The position numbers and the translations under genes were made by a program. From assembly GCA_016508695.1 (NCBI GenBank), contig VNKQ01000002.1:62001-126000 (forward strand): a DNA stretch of 64,000 nt, given 5' to 3'. Shown here one piece after another: positions 56,173 through 64,000 of the stretch. The stretch's first letter is position 1; each line of letters starts with the position of its first letter. Origin of the DNA: Hyphodiscus hymeniophilus. Taxonomy: Eukaryota > Ascomycota > Leotiomycetes > Helotiales > Hyphodiscaceae. A model generated the notes under the pieces. It saw only the letters and a list, made by a program, of their open reading frames with translations, was not told the origin of the DNA and searched no databases.

Positions 56173-57733
56173 AGTCGCCAAAACCTCAGATACCTCGCCG
56201 CACCATTTGCCTCTTGCTACTTTCCATCACACCGCCGAATTCTACGATTTCTGAATCCAGAACACTTCCGACTGTAACATAGACTTTCCCCATTTTCCGA
56301 CACGCTGTACATTACGACCTACACATGATTCCGATGTCGAGGAGCGGTCAGCTCTGGCGCCACGCGCTTTCTTCTTGCATGATACCTGGACATTATACCA
56401 GGGTTGAGGATAGAGTACTCGAGGAGTGTGACACCACACATTTGCACTAGCACGAGAACGATGGCTTTGCGAGCTTACGAGCAACAGATGGCAGACGGAG
56501 GGATCATTGTCCTGCCTGTGCTCATATTTGCTCCTGCTTTACGCTGATTGCTGCCTGCTGATTTGCACTTTTTCTTCGAGGGCGCTGGTGGATGGACAGA
56601 GAAAAGTGCTTTGTATATCATACATAGATCGCGGTAGCAGCGAGCAGCGGTCTTTTATTTAAGCAGAGCGATAGATCGGCGATGCTTGCCTTTTTGCAAC
56701 GCAGAGCTGGTGTGTGAGAGAATAGTAATGAAAAAGTACCCCAATCCGTCCGCCTTGTGAGCAATGGAGGTGAGTGACTGAGTGAGTGGGTGGGCTTCAG
56801 CCCACTGTCGTGAAAGACCCTCAAATCGGCTCCTTCGAACAGACACTTCCCTTCCGCCGGAGAATAAGCTCTTCCCTGTCGTGCTACGAAGGGCTCCGCT
56901 AGTGCGAGGAGTGAGGAAGGTACGACAAAGAGTGTGTACAAGCGGGGATTATTTACGGGAACATCTCCGTTTCTACATCATACCACCTTGACTTCAACCT
57001 ACCTTATTTCTCTACCAGAAGACCAACGCAACCCAGTGCGAGAGAGCTTTTCCTTGAAAAGTTTCTTCAGACTTCTTCTCGGACGGTCTCTTATCAGATG
57101 TCAACACCATAATGTATCTGGTTTTCGCGGTCTGCGCTATGGTGCCTTGTTATTCTTTTTCTTCTTTCTCTCGCGGGTTATGCGCAGATGGAAGCTTCTT
57201 ACACCTTGCCAACCGCCTACGTTGCCAGAACGAAGCTCCTGTTTCTCACAAGGGGCTCTCGTCAGGGGGAGGGGGCGGGCAGTTGCCTGAGCCAAGCCTC
57301 ATAAGCTACCCAACCAGGCAAGATCATGTGTATATGATATTTGAACCTCTTTCCGTCCGCTCTCAGACATCTAGCAGCTCACTCGATCAATCCATCTCAA
57401 CCTCTCGATCCGTCGCACAAAGTAGTTCGCGAAGAAGAAAAGGGCGGTGAAAATCTCTCCACGCCCTGCCTGCATGAGACTCGCCCTTTTGACATGGATC
57501 TCGACAGCCTCACTTTCCACCATTCCAGTAGCAGCAGTCACCGTCTGCTTAAAACAGCGACCATCTATGCACCACGAAGGATAAGTCGGAAGCATGCCCC
57601 AGTGGGAAGATCCAAGGAAAATTGCCCTACTTGTCCACACTTCTTCAGACTCTCGTCGCTGCTTTTCAATTTCGGACTTCAGAACATTTCGCCTGCGCCT
57701 TCGGTCTGCCTTGGTGGCTTGGATTCGCTAACA
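56173..57733. other. Intergenic, long leader of the C2H2 gene
   Basis: 1.6 kb. Several overlapping plus-strand frames occur between 56934 and 57781, including one at 57112 starting with a hydrophobic stretch and one at 57341 running into the first C2H2 exon. None is convincing alone. They may be upstream frames in a long leader. Confidence 0.4.
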
Positions 57734-58952
57734 ATGGATGAGTTTGGTTGGATGGATGAGAATCTGGCGGACGCCAGGTGAGTAAAAAAAAAGAGACTTG
57801 CTAACAAAAAAGGCGGGCTTCTTGCTTTCTCATAAATTGCTGGGCCACGGATTCCACACGGCTAGCTTCTCATGTGTTTCGAGGCGAGCAGTCTTCCGAT
57901 TCACCATCTGGAAGCTTTGAAGACAGGCATTGCTTCTCGAACACCCTGACTCCAGAGCCGATTCACTACTCTGCAGCCTCTGTCAGTAACCATGAACCAC
58001 TTTTGAACGGATCCCTTACTAGGTACTCAACGCTGAGCAATACCGGACTTCTACAGTACGACGACCTCTGGGCTCACGAGACGTCAAACCTGAAGCCTGA
58101 ATGGGAGTTAATGCCAACAGGAGATGTATTATCAAGTAACTTCCACACATCCGGCACCATGGCCAGTCAGGTCAGCCAGCCGGCTTCTCATGACGATGTG
58201 GATCGAAATCTAATGAATGACTCGGGAATTGCATCAGTGTATGTGTGAATGACTGGCTTTTAACAGCTAGGAGCTAACATCAGAGTAACAGCTACCAATG
58301 TCCTCTTTGCAACAAGGTCCATGCCTCGAAAATCCATGAGAAAACTTGTCACCAATGTCTTCGGTCTTTCTCAACCCATGGGGAGCTCGCATGGCATGCG
58401 GTAATTGAAGGTCACGAAAGTTATCGTTGCAGTGACTGTGATGCAAAATTCTCAAGGATCGATGTGCTGAAGCGACATAAGCTTCAGCATTCGTCAGCTC
58501 AACAACGGTATTCCTGCACACACTGCAAGAAGTGGAGGGCTCCGAATGGCTTTGTGCGAAAGGATCATCTGACACAACACCTTCGAAATTATCATCACAT
58601 CGATACTTATTATTCTGAGCCTTTGTATATTGATCAGAACCCTCAGAGTCTCGGTTTCTATATTTGTTGCCTCCACGAAGGGTGTCCATTGTTCCGTCTC
58701 GAGGAAGATCGATGGGGTCAAAACCCTCTCTTCAACTCCCGTGGGGACTTCACCAAGCACATGCGTAAGGAGCACGATGAGACCCCATTTCCTTGCACCA
58801 AGGCTGGTTGCAAGCGTATCAATGGCAAAGGATTCTTTCGGAAGAAAGATTTTTTGAAGCACATGAAGAGAGAGCATGACATATCTGTTGAAGACAATGC
58901 CGGCGACGATGAAAAGACGGGCTCTGAAATTCCATTGGCTTTCATGACATGA
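57734..58952 (+). CDS. C2H2 zinc-finger protein (5' exon uncertain)
   Basis: Probable nuclear DNA-binding protein. The coding body is certain from about 57866 to 58238 and from 58292 to 58952 (intron 58239-58291 restores IASVYQCPLCNK). Fingers: CHQCLRSFSTHGELAWH, CSDCDAKFSRIDVLKRH with LQH, CTHCKKWRAPNGFVRKDH, then an irregular CCLHEGC...FTKHMRKEH and CTKAGCKR...FLKHMKREH pair, common in fungal proteins. The region before the fingers is Ser-rich. The first exon is ambiguous. ATG 57734 gives the acidic MDEFGWMDENLADA but would need a 35-base intron (57778-57812) ending AAG to stay in frame. Using the better CTAG acceptor at 57865 forces a frame starting at ATG 57738 (MSLVGWMRIW). I cannot decide from sequence alone. 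Function unknown. Confidence 0.68.
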
Positions 58953-59939
58953 CGAAGAATCATTAGGATGGACACCTGTTTTCTTTCAACTGTCGTTTCC
59001 TTGGTGCCTTCATCTTCGATCCTTGCGTATTTCCCCCAACACACGATTTTATGCTCTTCTGCTTGCTTTCTGGGCTGCGTTCAAGCTTCAACACTACCAT
59101 CGCCCCTAAATCCAATATCTCCTTGGTTCCGCACCTCTAAAATCTCCTTCGTTCCAGTCAAAGATCCAACATCGCGACCAGAAACGATAATCTCCTTTGT
59201 CGCGCAAGTTTGGGTATGGGATCTGCTTTATGTCTGGTTTTCTTCACAATGTTCCGCGTGCTCCCCTTGATTTCGTTCCATTCAATTCAGTCTTTACCTA
59301 CTTAGCTTAGCAAAGAACACCCACACTCATTAAACATCTCTCTGTAGTGCTTTGCTGGATACCGCTACTGCAATCCCACCTCGAATACTGCTAACGCTGC
59401 CCTTTGGATACTTTGGTACTGTCATCTTGCAAGCCAGCGCCGCTGTTGCCTTCCCTCCATCCCCTAGGTACCTACCACCAGTAGGTTATTCGCGCCTTAC
59501 ATCTGACCATCACAAGCAGGGACAATCTAACAAAAGTACAGTATCATAGATATCCATTCTCTATCCTATTCTAAAGCTGATATGATCTTGCCGCACTACA
59601 TGATTATCGATCGTGCTGGAAACGAATATCTCCGCTGCCAAAAAAAAAAAAACCCTCTCCCTACTCTCCAGTTGTTCATCCCCTACCCCTTCTCCCCGTC
59701 TCCTGCCCTGTCGATGTCTGCTTGATCCCTATACTGGCATGTTTCGTCCTCTCTCGGTGATTTTCCAATCTATAGAAAGGAATTCCCAACCCAGATCTGC
59801 GCCGAAGACTACGCGTTAAAAACAGTACACCAAGTCGCACAGATATTCCTTGATATATCCTCCCAACCGTCTACGCAGAAGAGCAACGCGCGAATTGCAC
59901 GACAAACGAGAAGGCGTCAAGACCGGCTCAGACTCTCAC
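58953..59939. other. Convergent 3' intergenic region
   Basis: 987 bases between the C2H2 and PRM1 stop codons, C/T-rich on the plus strand, with an A13 run at 59640-59652. No gene recognised. Confidence 0.45.
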
Positions 59940-62174
59940 TCAATGCTTCCCATCCAGATAACCGTAAGAGCTACTTCTCTCGTGGCCAGGGTTGACGCTA
60001 GCCTCGACACTTCTATGCCCCACGCTCCCAACCTTCTCGTTCACCGCTGCAGCTCCGTGCATATCCTCGTTGCTGAACTGTGGATACACGCTGCTGACCG
60101 GCCCACCGAATGTGGGGAACTTGCTCATGTCGTTGCGATTCGGACTTCTCGGCGAAAGAGCGACTCGATTATCGCCTGTGTAGCCCACGGGTCCACCCTC
60201 GGCCCTCGTCTTGTCGCGACCGAGCATCGCGAAGATCGCGCGGCAGAGTCCGATGAGCACGATCAAGAACCAGACTCCTACGACGCAGGTGGAGATGATG
60301 GCTTCCTCTCTGATGGCGTCCTTCAGTTTGTCGGCTACCTTGACGACGGCGTTTGTGATGTCGTCGCTGGCGACATTGCCGGGTGAGCTGAGGAAGGAGT
60401 CGGTGGCGGAGGAGTTGGTAATGCTTGCTGCTGCGCCGAGGGAGAAAACATCTGGTCGGAACTCTGGGAAATCTACGTGGGCGTTGTCTGATACCCATGT
60501 AAGTCCTTTTTCGAAGGAAGCGATCTTGAGACCAACGAGGCAGTTGAAGACCCCGAGAATGGGTTGATAGAGGACTGTGCCACCAAAAGTCTCGTTCAAC
60601 GCGCTTGTCATGTTTGTTTGAAAGGCATTAAGAGTATCATTTACGGCGTTGGTGGTGATGTTCACCCAGCCGAAGACATCAGAGTTGACCTTTGTGTTCG
60701 TGCTGTTGATAACGTCGTTCGCTGAGACGGCCCAGGCTTCAGAGGCGTTGTTCAGTGCGAGGACAACTGTATTGGCGAAATCTCCCACTTCGTTGGCAAG
60801 GATGGGGACCTCTTTTTCGATCGTCTTGAGTACGATATATTGGCAGAGACAGCTGAAGAGACCTGCGACTCCTAGAGCCAAGACGAAGAGAGCCGGGAGG
60901 GAAGTAGCGTATGCGACGAACCAACGAGTGAGAATTTGACGCTTAGTGCTTTTGAATTTAGAGGCTGCTTTGATTCCTGCAGTGGTTGTATATGGCCGCG
61001 AGGCAATGTAGATGACGTCCATAGGATCAAATGCGTGCTTTTGGAGTAACAGAGATCGCTGCTGCATTGTTCTCCAGCGCCAGATCTCTCGATAAGCCAT
61101 AGGAATGCAGGCCAAGACAGCGAGGATTATAAGAACAATAATAAAGATCTTTCTTGCTTCATAAATAACCTTCACAAGTCCTTCGAAGAAGTTGTTGATT
61201 GCCGGATTGTCCGAACAGAAGGTAAGAGCCTGCTTCTCGGGGATTGGGAAGATGGAGCTGTCGAAGGTGTATGCTGACATGGATTCATTGATGAGCTTCT
61301 TCACCTCCTCGAATGGGAATGAGATCACAGTGTTCGTGAAATTCTGGACTTGAGCAAAAGTTGGCAAGGAGTTGTTAAGCTTGGTAAGATCTGCATCCAG
61401 CGTGGTAGGGTCGATTTGAATGCTGTTCAAAGCATTGATCTGAGAAGTGAGGTTGATGCTCGGAGGGGACTTTGAATTGCCGAAAAGTCCTCCAACGTTG
61501 AGATCGCTCAAGAAGCCGTTGAGGTCTGACTCAAAACCGCTGAGATCGCCAGATATTGTGCCGGTGATGCTGTTGATTGATTTGTTCATCGCGTTGCCAA
61601 CATCCTCGATCATTTGGATAGCGGCCTCCAAACTGCCAGTGATAGCCAGGGTAATGAGACAGACGTAGGTCGAGGTCATCATGTTGATTACAAAGAGGAT
61701 GATCTCCTCGACTCCGGTGACAGTGAGCATCAACATGTCCATCAGTCCATTCACAGCACTGGTGACTCCATCAGCAGCGAGAGCATTGACACCATCGGAG
61801 AGGTAATGGGGCATTGAGGCCATGGCGCTGCCAACGTTTTCCACACTCGTGCATGCTGATAATGCTTCTGACTTGGCGTTGGCAATGTCGTAATTGATGT
61901 CCTTAATGGAGAGGAGCAGGCGACATAGGATAAGGGCCAGTAAAATAGTCCATCTATTGATCCATACTTGGGATAACCTTGCTCGAAGACCGAGATATGG
62001 TGTGTAGTAGGGTGCTGTATTTGGTGGCTCGCTGTGATCTGTGTAATAGTCTCGCATTTCATGATCTCCAGCGTTGAGGGTGGATGGGACGGCTGGAAAG
62101 CCTTGTTGATTTCTTGCAGAGGACATCTCTGTATGTGACGCTATGAAATGTCTTAATCCAGCCAGTGGAGACAT
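59940..62174 (-). CDS. PRM1: Plasma membrane fusion protein Prm1
   Basis: Multi-pass membrane protein that promotes plasma-membrane fusion during mating and hyphal anastomosis. Intronless, 744 residues from ATG 62174 (a second Met 16 residues on is also possible). The N-terminal cytosolic segment has PYYTPYLGLRARLSQVWIN, typical of the family. Hydrophobic segments: WTILLALILCRLLLSI (about residue 74); LMLTVTGVEEIILFVINMM and the following TYVCLITLAITGSLE; IFIIVLIILAVLACIPMAY; SLPALFVLALGVAGLFSCLC; and VVGVWFLIVLIGLCRAIFAM near the C-terminus. Long extracellular loops rich in Asn/Ser/Thr carry several Asn-X-Ser/Thr sites, as in Prm1. The tail is hydrophilic. Length fits fungal Prm1. Confidence 0.93.
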   Translation of the reverse strand: MSPLAGLRHFIASHTEMSSARNQQGFPAVPSTLNAGDHEMRDYYTDHSEPPNTAPYYTPYLGLRARLSQVWINRWTILLALILCRLLLSIKDINYDIANAKSEALSACTSVENVGSAMASMPHYLSDGVNALAADGVTSAVNGLMDMLMLTVTGVEEIILFVINMMTSTYVCLITLAITGSLEAAIQMIEDVGNAMNKSINSITGTISGDLSGFESDLNGFLSDLNVGGLFGNSKSPPSINLTSQINALNSIQIDPTTLDADLTKLNNSLPTFAQVQNFTNTVISFPFEEVKKLINESMSAYTFDSSIFPIPEKQALTFCSDNPAINNFFEGLVKVIYEARKIFIIVLIILAVLACIPMAYREIWRWRTMQQRSLLLQKHAFDPMDVIYIASRPYTTTAGIKAASKFKSTKRQILTRWFVAYATSLPALFVLALGVAGLFSCLCQYIVLKTIEKEVPILANEVGDFANTVVLALNNASEAWAVSANDVINSTNTKVNSDVFGWVNITTNAVNDTLNAFQTNMTSALNETFGGTVLYQPILGVFNCLVGLKIASFEKGLTWVSDNAHVDFPEFRPDVFSLGAAASITNSSATDSFLSSPGNVASDDITNAVVKVADKLKDAIREEAIISTCVVGVWFLIVLIGLCRAIFAMLGRDKTRAEGGPVGYTGDNRVALSPRSPNRNDMSKFPTFGGPVSSVYPQFSNEDMHGAAAVNEKVGSVGHRSVEASVNPGHERSSSYGYLDGKH

Positions 62175-63649
62175 CTTAGCTTGTGTATCTTTCTATGAAG
62201 TTCTCTAAAGAAGAAAAGTGTTTGGTGTTGTTGTACAAGAGGATCGTATTTTGGAAATTAATGTGTATGATTGTTGGAAGGCGGATGAGTTGGAAAGATA
62301 TTAGAATGACAAAAACAAGTCGTGAATCATGACAATAGGATTAAGCACAATACATTGTCATGAGTTGATTATCAACGATGCAAGACAATGGATGCGGACA
62401 ATAGTAGCCGAGGGAAACAAAAGCTCGAAAAGTGAATGAACACTCATGACCAGAGAAATCGAGAAAGATGATAAAGGAATTAACATACACTTTAAGACTC
62501 GAACAATGCGAAACGCAGACAAAGGCCTTGTCTCCAATCCAGAATTGCGCGCAAGGACTGGCGTTTGGTGTCTCGTGGGCTCGACGTCCTTTGTTGGCGG
62601 CTATTCCCAAAAATAGCGACGGAGGTCTCTCGACCAATCGATGGTCTGAGAATTGACCAGATGAAAACCGAAACAACTGGCTGGAGTATTTCTTGTGGTA
62701 GAGCGTCGTCTCACTTATTTGGATGCAAAGTAAGACTAGTAAGTGTTGCTTCCGTGGACTTGACTTGCGAAGAATGTTTCTGATATCGATTGGCGTTACG
62801 AAGTAGTTGATACGACCAAGGGGCACAGTTTGATCATATACTATGATATCAGATGATGTCTTTCACAAGGGGACAGCAGGTGGAAGATCTTGTCAGTGTG
62901 ATGCTGCCCATCTTTCAAAAGAGAAGTTGCCTCCGGCGCTGGGATGCAGCTGCCTTTATTCGTTGGGGAGAAGCATTTCAAACCTCGAGATGCAGAATGA
63001 CGTCCGGACAAGCCATACAGATCTATGGGAGGTCGCACATTGCAGTGGCTGCACATTTGGGTCCTGCATTCAGCCTGCATTCTGTACATCCTCTCCCCTG
63101 CCTTTCGGATTGTCGATGGCGATGGCTCCTGGAAGCGAACATGTTGATTCGAGATGTTGTCGATAAGCCAGTGGCGAGCGTTCTCGCTTACAGTACAGTA
63201 ACACTGGGGATCTACCGAAACTTGGTTCGTTCCCCTGTCCGACAATTGTTTCTGGGGATCTTCATCTTTTGCATCCAAGTCAGCAACATGAGCCGATGAT
63301 CCAGAGGCTGTGCAATATGTGTCCCTGCAGTATGCAGCTTCCACCGTTGGGCACGTGAGTCACGTTAGGCTGGGATTCAGTCGGGTAAAAGAGTGTAGAA
63401 AGGTGGAATGTTTCGAATATCCTCGTCGGCAACTATTGATTGGCTACCAACGTTCAAATGTTTTAGAAACATCTCCAGATTCCCGCTGTCGCAGACGACT
63501 GGCCATCGTCATCTCAACCTTTTCAGACATGATGCAGCGCGGTTAGACATGAAGCAGGCAGAAGCTTTAGTCGCCACAGTACACGAATAGCTCGATTGTT
63601 TCAAGTAGATGGTCACGTGTGCCCATGGAGTTCATTGTACTGAGTGTAG
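62175..63649. promoter_or_regulatory. PRM1 upstream region
   Basis: 1.5 kb. Two overlapping opposite frames (62853-63299 plus, 62841-63344 minus) are each open for about 150 codons but lack features. CACGTG cores at 63352 and 63614, the latter near the 3' end of the next gene. Confidence 0.4.
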
Positions 63650-64000
63650 TCAGACCTCTGTGATGAGAATCTTGACGTCTGCAACTACGGCCCGGGCCAT
63701 CTTCTTCAAGAACACCCTCTCATCCACCTCCCGATATTTATCCCAACTATCCAGTCCCTCCTTCGCCTGAATACTCAACGTCTCATATCCCTGCTTGATA
63801 ACTCCAGCCACTTGCGCACTCGTCAGATTCTTCACTCGTTTCCCTGATGCCCCATCTGCGAGTAGCTCCTTGTAATGCGTGCTCACGCTGATCAGAGTTC
63901 CTATTGAACTTGTGGGGCGTTTTTCGAGGCCGTAGCTGTCGCGGAACTTGGCTAGGATTTCACCTATCTCGACTAATTTGTAGAAGAGGTCGTCATAGGC
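63650..64000 (-). CDS. DUF2408 protein (5' partial, cut by window edge)
   Basis: The frame is open to base 64000, so the N-terminus is missing; 116 residues are visible. The sequence reads AYDDLFYKLVEIGEILAKFR and SYGLEKRPTSSIGTLIS, then VSTHYKELLADGASGKRVKN, VIKQGYETLSIQAKEGLDSW and a C-terminus ending VKILITEV. This all-helical pattern matches the fungal DUF2408 domain, function unknown. An internal GTG at 63886 is not a start; the frame continues upstream with the same conserved character. Confidence 0.78.
   Translation of the reverse strand, partial: AYDDLFYKLVEIGEILAKFRDSYGLEKRPTSSIGTLISVSTHYKELLADGASGKRVKNLTSAQVAGVIKQGYETLSIQAKEGLDSWDKYREVDERVFLKKMARAVVADVKILITEV

Noticed and set aside
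57112..57450. 112-codon frame with a hydrophobic start resembling a signal peptide
   Set aside because: Low-complexity Ser/Arg-rich remainder, overlapped by other frames in the C2H2 leader; kept only as a possible upstream frame.
62841..63344. Opposed frames of 148-167 codons
   Set aside because: Open in both directions over the same DNA with no motif in either; most likely chance.

Overview
The window is nuclear DNA of a filamentous ascomycete (Pezizomycotina). Evidence: short GT-AG introns of about 45-200 bases, often with CTAAC or CTGAC-like branch sites; Zn2Cys6 regulators including a FacB/Cat8-type protein; 2EXR and DUF2408 proteins; and PRM1, YGR210C-type GTPase and Nup2 homologues of filamentous-fungal architecture. 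The style suggests Leotiomycetes, but that is an inference without any search. No CRISPR array, bacterial operon, intact transposon, rRNA or convincing tRNA was found.

Layout, left to right. 0-17 kb: a Nup2-like nucleoporin (5' end cut off by the window edge), a 2EXR-domain gene with a broken frame set in a GTCGAC-rich repeat region, the replication-stress AAA ATPase MGS1, two small disordered proteins (one frameshifted) flanking an 11-bp minisatellite, then gamma-tubulin and NUP85 diverging from a 296-bp promoter. 17-26 kb: a family-8 glycosyltransferase diverging from a mitochondrial carrier, ribosomal protein eL22, the membrane proteolipid PMP3 diverging from a YGR210C-type GTPase, and a small probably mitochondrial protein. 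26-36 kb: a FacB/Cat8-type regulator, a SET methyltransferase, an unknown Cys-rich-headed protein and a Pgc1-like phosphodiesterase, all on the minus strand. 37-48 kb: endonuclease III, a secreted ten-cysteine protein, a Zn2Cys6 regulator, a TrhO/TSTD2-type rhodanese and an SGNH-like membrane-anchored hydrolase. 49-64 kb: UTP5, BDF1, a C2H2 zinc-finger protein, the cell-fusion protein PRM1 and a DUF2408 protein cut by the right edge.

The genes are mostly unrelated housekeeping functions (nuclear pore, microtubule nucleation, DNA repair and replication, ribosome assembly, chromatin reading, carbon-source control, membrane lipids). I see no biosynthetic cluster or defence island. Multi-exon models were built by hand, with exon phases checked across every junction. 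The most unusual signals are: three places where one base appears to be missing in a G/C homopolymer inside otherwise good coding sequence; a 10-base internal microexon; a dense GTCGAC repeat field; an 11-unit minisatellite; recurring CACGTGA elements near gene starts; and a small secreted cysteine-rich protein isolated in a gene-poor stretch.
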